Source: Pedosphaera sp. (lineage in GTDB: Bacteria; Verrucomicrobiota; Verrucomicrobiia; Limisphaerales; UBA9464). From it: a DNA stretch of 64,000 nt. The position numbers were made by a program, and so were the translations under genes. Every line of letters starts with the position of its first letter. The stretch's first letter is position 1. Shown here in pieces: positions 1-8,910 of the stretch. The DNA is taken from NCBI GenBank assembly GCA_009695205.1, contig SIBK01000001.1, positions 1 through 64,000 of the forward strand. The letters are read 5' to 3'. Below the pieces are notes generated by a model, which did no database searches, had not been told where the DNA came from, and saw nothing but the letters and a program-made list of their open reading frames with translations.

Positions 1-379
1 CCACATAATTGAAGTGCGGCATCGCGCAGTTGTTCAGCAAGATCGAGTGCTTCAGCTCGCTGGAATTGCCGACGATGCAGTTGTCGCCAATGACGCAATT
101 CTCCCGGATGTAGGCATTGTGCCGGATCTTGCAATTCTTCCCGATGATCGCGGGCCCCAGAATCATCGCCCCATGCTCAACCACCGTACCTTCCCCGATA
201 CTAACGTCTTTGCCAATGTGTGCGTGCCCGACGACGGTGTGCAGCTGCTGGCGCTGCAAATGGGTGGCGATGTAATCCTTGAGCTTCTTGAGCGGATCCC
301 AGGGAAACGTGCAATCGGCGAAAAGCTCGGAATATTCCGTCTGGGTAAGATCAAACAGGATTTCCACGGAGTACAGCAT
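1..379 (-). CDS. Left-handed beta-helix (hexapeptide) acyltransferase, partial
   Basis: This open frame runs off the left edge, so it is absent from the ORF track. Reading leftward from ATG at 379, preceded by a GGAG ribosome site, it begins MLYSVEILFDLTQTEYSELF and continues into imperfect hexapeptide repeats such as IGKDVSIGEGTVVEHGAMI and IGKNCKIRHNAYIRENCVIGDNCIVGNSSELK. Such repeats form the left-handed parallel beta-helix of GlmU/LpxA-like acyltransferases. In this phylum a short lead-in domain followed by a helix domain resembling the C-terminal half of GlmU is common, often beside sugar nucleotidyltransferases. The acceptor sugar cannot be told, and the C-terminal part lies outside the window. 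Confidence 0.8.
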   Translation of the reverse strand, partial: MLYSVEILFDLTQTEYSELFADCTFPWDPLKKLKDYIATHLQRQQLHTVVGHAHIGKDVSIGEGTVVEHGAMILGPAIIGKNCKIRHNAYIRENCVIGDNCIVGNSSELKHSILLNNCAMPHFNYV

Positions 380-464
380 GGCTCCAAGTTATGCTGCCCA
401 AGCAGTTGAGCAATCGAAAACGCTTTGGCGTGTCTGTCCGGAGTCGGGCAAGGGTATCGGGCGG

Positions 465-542
465 CGAGCCGTTGTATTCCCACGGCACGACCGAGCCGTC
501 GCACTCCAAGGCCACGGTGTGAGCACTTCCCGTGGCAATCGC
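465..542 (-). pseudogene. Remnant of an RCC1-repeat protein
   Basis: Within the minus-strand ORF 351-596 one stretch reads AIATGSAHTVALECDGSVVP followed by WEYNGS. This matches the RCC1 beta-propeller repeat pattern (G-x-H-T-V-A-L-x-x-D-G-x-V-x-x-W-G-x-N). Only one repeat is visible, with nothing similar on either side, and a proline and a glutamate sit where the family usually has alanine and glycine. I read it as a leftover of a large secreted RCC1-repeat protein, which are frequent in Verrucomicrobiota. A chance match is possible but unlikely over about 20 aligned positions. Confidence 0.5.
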
Positions 543-670
543 CGTCGACCGTGAGCCCGGTTCCACGCAGGGAAAGAACCGGCCCCCCTCACTCACGACG
601 GTGCCGGAAGGGCGGTTGGTTTGGGCTTGAGAGAGTGGGGCAAGGGCACACCCCGCATCCTATTGGTTAA

Positions 671-822
671 TCAGCCTTCACCCGGAAAAACTTCATCGCA
701 TTCTTAGTGCTGAGGGTCTGCGGATCGGCCTGGTCGGGGGCGGGCTGCCAATTCGGCGCGGTCAGGCCCTCGGTTTCTTCGAGCGTACCTGCGCCGGTCC
801 AAGACAAGGTTGCGGTTTGACC
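671..822 (-). pseudogene. C-terminal remnant of a secreted surface protein
   Basis: The minus-strand frame reads GQTATLSWTGAGTLEETEGL, continues with a short proline-rich linker and ends MKFFRVKAE-like (MKFFRVKA then stop). Large verrucomicrobial secreted proteins often end in a domain of the form LSWTGGGTLQ...W...FFRV, so this is the last 50 residues of such a protein. An in-frame TAG lies immediately upstream (+ coordinates 823-825), and beyond it sits the 24-bp repeat at 835-858. The rest of the gene is missing. Confidence 0.55.
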
Positions 823-834
823 CTAAAACTAATT

Positions 835-858
835 GAACTAATGACCTGTCCCTTTATT
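835..858. repeat. 24-bp direct repeat, left copy
   Basis: The sequence gaactaatgacctgtccctttatt is found again exactly at 5536-5559, in the same orientation. The left copy continues into a short tandem of ccctttatttc. It separates two truncated gene fragments of opposite orientation. The ACCTGTCCC core resembles arms of REP-like elements associated with RAYT transposases, but no inverted partner arm is present here. Confidence 0.75.
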
Positions 859-876
859 TCCCTTTATTTCCTTTGA

Positions 877-993
877 CTCTATGTCCTCGAATTGGGCGGC
901 CACCACTGGCCGCGCACACTTGGTGACGAATCAGAGACCACCGCGGAAACGATCTGGAGCTTTTTCGAACTCCACAAGCCCAAGCCACACTGA
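877..993 (+). pseudogene. C-terminal remnant of an esterase/PHB-depolymerase-like hydrolase
   Basis: The frame after a TGA at 874-876 reads LYVLELGGHHWPRTLGDESE, then TTAETIWSFFELHKPKPH and TGA. This closely resembles the end of the PHB depolymerase/LpqC esterase family, where the catalytic histidine lies in a GGGHxWPG motif followed about 20 residues later by an I-W-x-F-F helix. Only the last 38 residues remain, starting right beside the repeat at 835-858. The fragment ends 13 bp before the start of the DUF2961 gene. Confidence 0.55.
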
Positions 994-1006
994 CTAGATT
1001 AAACGT

Positions 1007-2533
1007 ATGCGAACTACCCATTTGAAAACGCTCCGCAATCTACAACTGGGGTTCGGCGTTTTGGCGTTGGTGGTGACCTGTCTCTCGGCGTCTGTCATCC
1101 ACCCGGAATCGGCTGCCCTTTTCCCGGCGACCTACGCCGATCCGGCAGTGCCATTGTTGCAATGGCCAACGAACTTCCGTGCCCGGCGCACCACGGCGAA
1201 TCTGGCCATGACGCCGGGCAAGCCTGTTGAGATCTTCAACGCCACGGGGGCGGGCTGCGTTCGCCACCTATGGTTCGTGTTCGGTGAACGGAACATCGAC
1301 GATCTGTCGATTGAGATCACGGTGGATGGCGCTGCCGAACCTCAGGTCCGGATGCCCTTCCGCTCGTTTTTCGGGGCGTTGTTAGGCTTCGAGGATTACC
1401 ACATTGACAGCGCAGGACTGGCGAATTTCCCGAACTTCACGGTCACCAACGATCCCATGATTCCCAAGAAGGCCTCGCCCGGATGGAATCTTTACCTGCC
1501 GATACCGTTCTCAAAAGGCTGTCGCATCGTGTTGCTCGCAGGCTCGGGGAAAAACGGCGGCGGCATGATCGACTGGCAGCAGTATCGGAACGGAGTGAAG
1601 CTGACGCCGCTCCGCTTCCACGCTCAGAGAAACATCGCACAGCCTGGCAATCCCTCGGAGTCGTTCCCGATTACGGAGACCGAGGGTGCCGGATTCCTCG
1701 CCGGCTACGTCATGGGATGGCGGCAGCGGGATCACGGTGATATGGTATTTCACAATAGCGGTACGCGCCTCTTGATCGATGGCCAGACAGATCCTCATGT
1801 GATTTGCGGCCACAATGTCGAGGACGACTTCGGCTTCTCGTGGGGCTTCAATCAGTATCAGACCCGTTGGGCCGGCTGCCCTTACCGCGACAACCGCGGG
1901 CGCACGGATCAGGACGGCGTTTTCTACAGATTTTTCGGCCCGGACCCAATCCCGTTCCGCTCGTCGCTGATTTTCACCTCCGCCGCACGGCCCGATGACT
2001 ACGAGGCTGTCTCCTACTTCTACAAAGTGCCAGGGTCGAAGGCACCGCCGTTCGTGGCGCCGCAAGACTGGCAGGTCGTTGGCCCATTCCCCGAAGGCAA
2101 GGACATTGAAGCGTTCAAGAAACCTGCGGACGATCTGGTGCGGCAATTGTCGCAAGCGAACTGGCCCGACAAAGTCACCGTCGGTGCAAAGGAGTTCACA
2201 GTCCACAATCTCACCCCTAAATACGGCTGGGTTCGGCTCGAAGGGGTGTATCAGACCCGTTACCCCTATCCGCGCACAGATCAGTCGGTCTATGTCCGTG
2301 GCACCCTGACCAGCGGTTCTAAGCGTCGCGCCAAACTCCGTCTCGGCCTGGACAATTGGGCGATTGTTTACCTCAACGGGCAGCAAGTGGCCATGCTGGA
2401 TCATGCCGAGGAATTCGATACCGTTAAGGTTCCTGTCACGCTCAACAAGGGCACCAACCAACTCTTGATCAAGACGAACAACCGGCAGAATCGGGAACGG
2501 CATCTCTGGGCTATCCACTGCGCGGTGGAGTAG
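1007..2533 (+). CDS. DUF2961 (GH172-type) secreted glycosidase
   Basis: The 508-residue product has an N-terminal hydrophobic segment (about residues 15-32, FGVLALVVTCLSASVI) that fits a signal peptide, so it probably acts outside the cytoplasm. The body fits DUF2961, whose characterised members are GH172 glycosidases acting on fructofuranosides or arabinofuranosides. Conserved-looking stretches are an early G-x-G-C-V-R-H-L-W-F strand, ADDFGFSWG-type acidic residues (VEDDFGFSWGFNQYQ) and YRFFGPDPIPFRSSL near residue 310. The C-terminal 170 residues add a beta-sandwich-like module (VRGTLTSGSKRRAKLRLGLD). It lies 48 bp upstream of the broken glycosidase gene and probably formed an operon with it. 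The substrate is not predictable. Confidence 0.8.
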   Translation: MRTTHLKTLRNLQLGFGVLALVVTCLSASVIHPESAALFPATYADPAVPLLQWPTNFRARRTTANLAMTPGKPVEIFNATGAGCVRHLWFVFGERNIDDLSIEITVDGAAEPQVRMPFRSFFGALLGFEDYHIDSAGLANFPNFTVTNDPMIPKKASPGWNLYLPIPFSKGCRIVLLAGSGKNGGGMIDWQQYRNGVKLTPLRFHAQRNIAQPGNPSESFPITETEGAGFLAGYVMGWRQRDHGDMVFHNSGTRLLIDGQTDPHVICGHNVEDDFGFSWGFNQYQTRWAGCPYRDNRGRTDQDGVFYRFFGPDPIPFRSSLIFTSAARPDDYEAVSYFYKVPGSKAPPFVAPQDWQVVGPFPEGKDIEAFKKPADDLVRQLSQANWPDKVTVGAKEFTVHNLTPKYGWVRLEGVYQTRYPYPRTDQSVYVRGTLTSGSKRRAKLRLGLDNWAIVYLNGQQVAMLDHAEEFDTVKVPVTLNKGTNQLLIKTNNRQNRERHLWAIHCAVE

Positions 2534-2581
2534 TATGAGCAGAGTGCAAATGAACCCACCGATGAAATCGCAAGATACCGA

Positions 2582-5463
2582 ATGAACATCTGGAGTGATC
2601 GGATCAGGAGAATTCTCGGCGGGACGCTCAGCGCCGGACTTTTCATACTGCAAATCGGCATACTTGAAGCTCATGCCGACGAAGTCCTGGTCAGCGTCGA
2701 TAGAACCACGCAGGATTAGGTCAGACTTGGCGATGGGTCCGCCGTCCCCCGAGGATGATGCAGACCAGATCCAGAACGCGAAGGCCGTGTTCAGCTACCT
2801 ACCGTGCTTCGGGAAACCCCACGCCGATGCGGGAGCAAGCGGATTCCATCTGCCGCGACTGAACGACGGGAAGTTCGCTTCGAGTGGGGACGATCCGGCC
2901 AACAGCACCTGGTTCGATACAAAAGGGAATTCTCGTGTTCTCGTGGATCTCGGTCGAAACACCCGCATCTCCAGAATCAATGTCTATTCTTGGCACTCGG
3001 GCGCGTTGTCGCCCCAGCGCTACACTTTGTGGGCGTCGGATGCCGGGTCCCCTCCGGATGCGGAACCCGCCGATCTTTCCCGGAGTTGGAAGGAAGTCGC
3101 CAGGGTCGATACGTTCCCGCTGGGAGAAGGCGGAAAGCACGGTTCGAGCATCAACTCCAGGAGCGGTGGGGTCGGTAACTATCGCTACCTGTTGTTCGAC
3201 CTGTCGGCGAACAAGCCTGAGTGGAGTCGCAGCGGGTTCCTCTCGGAGATTGACGTCTATGCTGTTGGGAGAAAACGTTGAAGACGTCGTGGCCGTAAAG
3301 CGGGAGGCGGGAAGCCAGCACTTGAAGTTCGGGGACATCCACCTGACCAAACCGCTGAAGGACGAGGCGCCGTTTCTCATCGCTGGACAAAGGCTCTACG
3401 AGTATGGCGCGATGGATGGGACGTTTCCCCGAGTGGGAAGGCTCGACGGCGATCAGGGCGGTGTGTGGTGTCATCCCATCAAGCTGGTGGACAAGTTTGA
3501 GTTCGAAGTTTCGGACGGCGACCAGAAGCCGTGGCGGCTGATGGGTCCGTCTCGCTTTGAGCATCAGTTCGCGTCGGCCACGTTTCACTTTGAGCGCAAC
3601 CATCTCAAGATCACCCGGCAAGACTTCGTGCCCGAAGGAGAGTCAGCGCTGGTCTCGTTGCTCACCCTGCGCAACGACACGGACCGGCCGCGCGAGCTGA
3701 CCGTCCGGTTTTTGGCCGCTGTGAACCTCCGTCCGAGTTATGAATCGCGCCTGCCGAATGGCCCGGATGTCGTCGCATACAGGGACGGACTGGTCGAAGC
3801 ACTCGACTCGAAAATGGCTGGCTAATGGGGTGTGGTCTTCGGCAGCGATCAGTCACCGACGGCACATGCAGTCGAAGGCAGCAACGGTATCCTTACCTAT
3901 TCGGTGAACCTGCCTGCCCGCGGCGAGGCGACGCTGTGCTTCCTCATCGTCGGAGAGCATCAGGACGGCGTTGACGCCGCTCGATCGCGGTTCAAGTCCA
4001 TCGTGGGACGGATGTCAGAAATGCTGGCTCGAAAGGAAGCTCTCTACCGGGACCAAATTCTCGACGGGGTGAAGTTCTCCTGCTCCGATCCGGCGATGAA
4101 TGAAGCCTTCCTCTGCGCGAAGGCGAACGTGGTGATGTCTCTGATGGACCTTCGGCCCGGGTATCCGGCTCCCTGCCTGGCGGCGGGCTTCCCGATCTAC
4201 ACCTGGTTGTTCGGCTGCGACAGCCTTTACTCAACCGCCGGAGTCGCGGCTGCGGGATTCGACGATGGCGCCCGCGGCACGCTGGAATACCTGCTCCATT
4301 TCGCGGGCGAGCACAAACAGGGCGCGCACGAAGTCGCCAGGAATGGCCGGCTGCTCGGCTGGGATCATATCCAGGAAACGCCGCAACTCGTCGCCGTATG
4401 CTGGAAACATTTCCAGTGGACCGGGGACCGAAACTTTCTGGCGAAAACGTATCCCGTCTGCCGCGAGATCATTTCCCATGCGTTGGCAACGGCCGATAAG
4501 GATCACGACGGCTACCTCGAAGGCCCCGGTCTGATGGAACAGGCCGGAATGGGCCCCGAGCGGATCGACTCCGCCTGCCAGCTCTACGCCACCTTCCAAA
4601 GTTTGGCCGCCATGGCCGAGGCCTTGGGGGAATCGGGGGTCCACAATTATCGTCACCGGGCCTCTGAGCTGAAAAGGAACTTCAACCGCGACTGGTGGAA
4701 CCCGGTTGAGAAGATGTGGGCCTGTTCGCTGCGGCCGGATGGCACGCAGACCATGGACGACTTCTGGGCTGTCGTTTTCCCGCAACAAGTCGGCATTGCG
4801 GATCCGGACAAGGCCGCGATCGTTCTGGATCGGATCCAGAAGGAATGGGTCAACGATCAATGGGGCTTCGTCCACCAGTGGAAACCGAAGATTGCCGGAG
4901 AAGGGGTGGGTGTGGTGCACAACAATGTTTTGGCGCAGACGGCATTTGCGTATGGCAGGCCTGAACTCGGCTGGCGCCTCTTGCAACTGTCCGCGGAGCC
5001 GCCGCTCAAGGAGCGGATGCTCGGAGCCTTCGATGAAACCATGCCGGGAGGCGGCGATCTTGTGCAACTTTGGTCGTTCGGTCCATTCCTTGAGTGCGTG
5101 GTCGAGGGTCTGGCCGGGATTCGACCGCTACCGGGCAGTCACCGCGTCGAGCTCTTCCCCCAACTCCCGCGCAATTTGGAATGGTTTAAACTTCAAGACT
5201 GCCAGATCGGCCAACACCGACTGAAGCTGGAGCAGCGAAGAATCGGAAAGCGGATCACCACAACCGTCACCCACACTTTGGGCGGCGCGCCGCTGTCCGG
5301 TAGATTCTGGCTTTCGGGGGATGCAGACGCAAACATCACGACTAACGGCCGCGCGGTTAAACCAACGTTCCAACTCATTCAGCCCTCAGGAATGGAACGG
5401 GCCGGTATGCATTTAGAATTGTCCGTTGGGCAGAAATTGAGAATCGAACGAGAGGATTTCTGA
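2582..5463 (+). pseudogene. Broken secreted glycosidase (discoidin-like plus six-hairpin domain)
   Basis: Four consecutive frame segments read as one protein. ATG 2582 gives a signal peptide (ILGGTLSAGLFILQIGILEAHADEV) that stops at 2717. Another frame then gives a discoidin-like domain (NSRVLVDLGRNTRISRINVY) ending at 3281. A third frame runs to TAA at 3823-3825 and then on, in the same frame, to 5463. The last segment has (alpha/alpha)6 six-hairpin glycosidase features (GCDSLYSTAGVAAAGF, TMDDFWAVVFPQQ, GAFDETMPGGGDLVQLW), resembling debranching-enzyme or rhamnosidase-like folds. That implies at least two frameshifts plus one nonsense codon. The flanking genes are intact, so true decay is likely, though assembly indels are possible. 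The 3281 break could alternatively be a boundary between two genes. Confidence 0.65.
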
Positions 5464-6022
5464 TTTCTGGTGGAATCGCTCCACGCCACCGAACTCACCG
5501 CCACGCCGCAGCGCAAGAGAATATGCAATACTCAAGAACTAATGACCTGTCCCTTTATTATTCTTATTTATCCGATAGGAGTTCCAGGACGGGAGCCAGG
5601 AATGTGGCGGCGACGGACCCAGAGGTAGGAGAGAGATCTCATAGGGTCGGAAAAAATGTTCCTCCCTAAATCGTCCTGGGGCATTCTAGAGAATTACGAT
5701 CCCTTAGCTCTGGGATTGAAGGCGCCGCGGCCGGGGCGCTGAGAATGCGCTGAGAACTCATCGCCGAGCAGAAGGTGAGATCGCTCTCCAGCAAGTAGGG
5801 GCTTCACCGTGCCCGCCTACCGCTCCACCAATCAATGCTATAGGCCTCAGAAATTCTCTCGATCTTGGACACCGTTCTTTCTTACCGAGATGCCGCATGA
5901 GTTTTTTGACCATACGGGGTCGTTTTCGGCACCCGCATCCTGGCGCTATCCTTCCTCCCTGTTGATCAGCATTCCGGTGATTCCGGTGAGGAGTCAAGGA
6001 GTCTGATCTATCCATTGCCCCT
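5464..6022. other. Intergenic region without a recognisable gene
   Basis: Apart from the repeat at 5536-5559 I see no coding pattern here. The ORF at 5758-6081 on the minus strand has no recognisable motif and a composition unlike a protein, and it overlaps the end of the eboE-like gene. Confidence 0.5.
5536..5559. repeat. 24-bp direct repeat, right copy
   Basis: Exact second copy of gaactaatgacctgtccctttatt (see 835-858). It lies 73 bp downstream of the broken glycosidase gene. The two copies therefore bracket the DUF2961/glycosidase pair plus the esterase remnant as a unit of about 4.7 kb. Confidence 0.75.
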
Positions 6023-7198
6023 TCATATCGGCCGAATTCCACGGCGGTCCAATTCCGCGAGGGTCCATTGGTACTCCCCAACCAACTGATCCACCACGTT
6101 TCGCTGTTTGAGGGCAGCCGGCATCACCTCCCAGGTGTACGTCTCCATTTCAAAATGCGTACAACCACCCGGCACCCGCTTCACTTCGTCCAGCACTCCC
6201 TGGACATGCTCCGCCGTCGTTTGAAACATCGCGGTCGGCGCCGCATGCAACGGGATGTGAAAATGGATCCGCCATTCACGATCCCATTGCGGACCGTCCT
6301 CCAGGGGCGTGGCTAACGCTTCGTCAAGATCTCCATACCTGACAATTTCACCGTCCGCTCGCCGCTCAATCGTTTGATGAAAGTAGACATCATCCGCAAA
6401 CGCTCGCAGGGCTTCCCGGACGTCGCGGGTCGGATGCACCCGAAGCGCATTGCTCAGGTGAATCTTGCTGATACGAATGCCCGCCTTTCTCAGCCGGGCA
6501 ATCGCCTCCTGAGGAGTCTCGTACTCGATGGCAAGATGGCAGCAATCGTAGTTGATCCCGAGATGCTCCGCGAGCCGTAGATCCCCTGGCCGATCCGCCC
6601 GAAGCCTCTCAAATAAGGCGACCACCTCCCATGTCGTCTCCAGAAAACAGAGTGGTTCCGGCTCAAGGCCGAGGTGGAGCGATCGACCGGTCCGCCGCGT
6701 CACCTGCTCTAGATGATCCACACAGCGCCAAAGGTTTTCCCGGGCGTGCCGCTGCTGCCGGTCGTTCAAATGAAAGCCTTTGAAGGACACTGGCACAGTA
6801 CTCACGGACCCCTCGACACCCTGCGGCACCAACTCTGCGAGGATGTCGAAAAGCCGATTCGTGTATTCCAACCGCTGAGGAGTCGTCCAGTCCGGCGCGT
6901 ACACCTGCTCCTTCACCCGCGCTCCATGAAAACGCCCATAGGGAAACCCGTTGATGGTGAATACGTAACAGTCGTGGGCGGCCAACCATGCTTGAAAGGA
7001 CTTGAGCATGGCCGGTTCCGCCAGCTCGCGGCTCGCTGTTTCACCCAGGCGCAATCCAATCGCGTACGGCCGGTCCGGACCAACCTTTCTGCGGACCGCC
7101 AGCGTGTGCCGTTCCAGCCCGGCAAGTGTCTCCGCCCAATTCTCTCCCCGATGAATGTTGGTGCAGTACGCCAAGTGCAGCCCGTGGGTCAATCGCAT
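6023..7198 (-). CDS. eboE: EboE-like TIM-barrel metabolite-traffic protein
   Basis: The start was set at the second methionine (7198), giving MRLTHGLHLAYCTNIHRGE, the typical beginning of the EboE family of sugar-phosphate-isomerase-like TIM barrels. Barrel strands visible include LHLGLEPEPLCFLETT, LGINYDCCHLAIEY and ISKIHLSNAL, where the E, D/H and H residues resemble metal ligands of xylose-isomerase-like barrels. EboE belongs to the ebo cluster, implicated in export of scytonemin precursors in cyanobacteria and widespread in other phyla. None of the usual partners (eboA-D, eboF) is seen here; the gene upstream is a nucleotidyltransferase. The biochemical reaction is unknown. Confidence 0.75.
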   Translation of the reverse strand: MRLTHGLHLAYCTNIHRGENWAETLAGLERHTLAVRRKVGPDRPYAIGLRLGETASRELAEPAMLKSFQAWLAAHDCYVFTINGFPYGRFHGARVKEQVYAPDWTTPQRLEYTNRLFDILAELVPQGVEGSVSTVPVSFKGFHLNDRQQRHARENLWRCVDHLEQVTRRTGRSLHLGLEPEPLCFLETTWEVVALFERLRADRPGDLRLAEHLGINYDCCHLAIEYETPQEAIARLRKAGIRISKIHLSNALRVHPTRDVREALRAFADDVYFHQTIERRADGEIVRYGDLDEALATPLEDGPQWDREWRIHFHIPLHAAPTAMFQTTAEHVQGVLDEVKRVPGGCTHFEMETYTWEVMPAALKQRNVVDQLVGEYQWTLAELDRRGIRPI

Positions 7199-7266
7199 GG
7201 CAGAACTGTAATTTGTTCCGCGGCCCAAGGCGAATGGGAACGTCGGGGCAATTCGTCCGAGGCTCG

Positions 7267-8013
7267 CTACCGTTTGCTGAAAATCCGGTTTGCTTCCTCA
7301 AGGGTCTCCTTCGAACCGATGTCATACCAGATCCCCGGCACCGCCCAGGTCAGCACGGGAAGACGAGGGTATAGCCATTGTATCAACCGGCCGGGCTGGT
7401 CGGCGTTGTTCCCCTCCGCAATATATTGCCGGATCAGAGGAAGCGTTGCTCGCGGATAGTAATACAGGGCGATCCCGATGAAGGTGGAGGTCGGATTGTC
7501 CGGCTTTTCCACGAAACGCGTGATTTGTCCCGCCGCATCCACATCCACCACCCCGTACTTTCGCGCCTGATCAAGCCGACCCACGTTGTAGACGCCAAGA
7601 ACGGGCTGGTTGTGACGTCGAATAAACTCACCGAACGGCTCCAAACTGTGGTTAAAAAGGTTGTCGCCAGCGACCACGATCAAATCGTCGTCGAGCTTCT
7701 CACGTTCCAACACCAAATTCAGGTCTCCAATCGCGCCCAATTTGGTGGTGTCATCCGTTGAACCATCATTGATCACAGAAAACTCGAGCTCAGATTTCCG
7801 CGCCCGATAATCAGCCGCCCAGCGCTCGAAGTGCGGGGCAAAATTGGCATTCGTCACAATGTAAAAGCGCCGAATCCCCTTAATGGGCGCCAGATTGTCG
7901 ATCACGTAGTCGATCATCGGCTTGCCGGCAACCAGCAGGAGCGGCTTTGGCTGCGTCAGTGTGAGCGGATACAAACGGGTCGCATACCCCGCAGCGAGGA
8001 TCAGCACATTCAT
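7267..8013 (-). CDS. Sugar-phosphate nucleotidyltransferase
   Basis: The 248-residue protein starts at ATG 8013 (MNVLILAAGYATRLYPLTL); the ORF-track start 25 codons upstream adds residues that do not fit the family. The signature LAAGYATRLYPLTxxxPKPLL is the nucleotide-binding and catalytic loop of the NTP-transferase fold (RfbA/GalU/RmlA type). VVAGDNLFNHSLEPF supplies the metal-binding GDN, and RFVEKPDNPTSTFIGIALYYY is the typical sugar-binding region. It should couple a sugar-1-phosphate to an NTP for glycan synthesis. It lies 68 bp upstream of the eboE-like gene on the same strand and diverges from a methyltransferase gene, so the 130-bp gap probably holds two promoters. Confidence 0.85.
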   Translation of the reverse strand: MNVLILAAGYATRLYPLTLTQPKPLLLVAGKPMIDYVIDNLAPIKGIRRFYIVTNANFAPHFERWAADYRARKSELEFSVINDGSTDDTTKLGAIGDLNLVLEREKLDDDLIVVAGDNLFNHSLEPFGEFIRRHNQPVLGVYNVGRLDQARKYGVVDVDAAGQITRFVEKPDNPTSTFIGIALYYYPRATLPLIRQYIAEGNNADQPGRLIQWLYPRLPVLTWAVPGIWYDIGSKETLEEANRIFSKR

Positions 8014-8145
8014 CAGACCGGAATCCAACCAGAGTACCGGGCAGGAATCGAAGATAAAACTCCCGATCGAACAACCAAAGGCCCGCACGCACGAAGAACG
8101 GACGAAACTCGACAGCCCGGGGATTTCTCAGCAGAGTTCGCGCCC

Positions 8146-8910
8146 ATGGACCCTAAGCTTGAGCAGGGATATTTCGCCAGGAAACAGCTGTTTTCCAAAA
8201 ACGCGTTGATCCGGTGGAGTCACCGGCGGCGATTTGAAGTGGCGGTGGCCAAGTCCGCCAGATTAGTCGGGCAACGGATGCTCGACTTCGGGTGTGGCGA
8301 CGGCACCTATCTCGCCATGTTGCTCGATTCGCCCCACGCGCCCCGGGAAGCCGTCAGCGCCGAACTCGACCCCCGCGTGGTCACCACGAATCAGCAGCGT
8401 TTTGCAGACCACCCAAAAATGAAGTTCGTTCTTCAGTCCGATCTGGAACGGCCTGAATATCGGGGAAGTTTCGAATGCATCGTGTGTATGGAATGTTTCG
8501 AGCACATGACCGAACCCGACCGTTACCTCGCCCTGCTATCGAGCCTGCTGCGGCCCGGCGGACAACTGCTACTTAGCGTGCCGGTAGAAACCGGTTTGCC
8601 AGTCGTCTTGAAGCAGGTGGTCCGTCGGATCGCTGGTTGGCGCAAGATCGGGGATTACGCCAACACCTTACCCTACTCGTGGAGCGAACTTGCCAAGAGC
8701 GTGTTCGCCTGGGGGCAACCCCACATTCCACGGATATTTCACCTGAGTAACGACGGGGTGATCTTTCACTGCCACAAAGGCTTTAATTGGATGATGTTAC
8801 GCAACAAAATTGCCCGCCACTTCACCATTGACCGAATCTCCGCGTCACCGATCGAGTGGTTGAGCCCGCACTTAGCCAGCCAAGCGTGGTTCGAGGCTCA
8901 TAAGGATTGA
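8146..8910 (+). CDS. Class I SAM-dependent methyltransferase
   Basis: ATG 8146 gives a 254-residue protein (MDPKLEQGYFARKQLFSKNA). MLDFGCGDGTYLAMLLD (about residues 45-61) is the glycine-rich SAM-binding motif I. VSAELDPRVV carries the acidic residue that binds the ribose, and IVCMECFEHMTEPDRYL plus LLRPGGQLLLSVPV are motifs typical of UbiE/Methyltransf_11-like enzymes. The substrate is not evident. Divergence from a sugar nucleotidyltransferase would fit methylation of a surface glycan or lipid, which is inference only. The longer ORF start (7831) runs through the divergent promoter and gene and is not used. Confidence 0.85.
   Translation: MDPKLEQGYFARKQLFSKNALIRWSHRRRFEVAVAKSARLVGQRMLDFGCGDGTYLAMLLDSPHAPREAVSAELDPRVVTTNQQRFADHPKMKFVLQSDLERPEYRGSFECIVCMECFEHMTEPDRYLALLSSLLRPGGQLLLSVPVETGLPVVLKQVVRRIAGWRKIGDYANTLPYSWSELAKSVFAWGQPHIPRIFHLSNDGVIFHCHKGFNWMMLRNKIARHFTIDRISASPIEWLSPHLASQAWFEAHKD

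Noticed and set aside
1511-2674. Minus-strand ORF of 387 codons
   Set aside because: Antisense shadow of the DUF2961 gene, which has a signal peptide and family motifs on the plus strand.
5758-6081. Minus-strand ORF of 107 codons in the gap before eboE
   Set aside because: No recognisable motif, basic low-quality composition, and overlap with the end of eboE.
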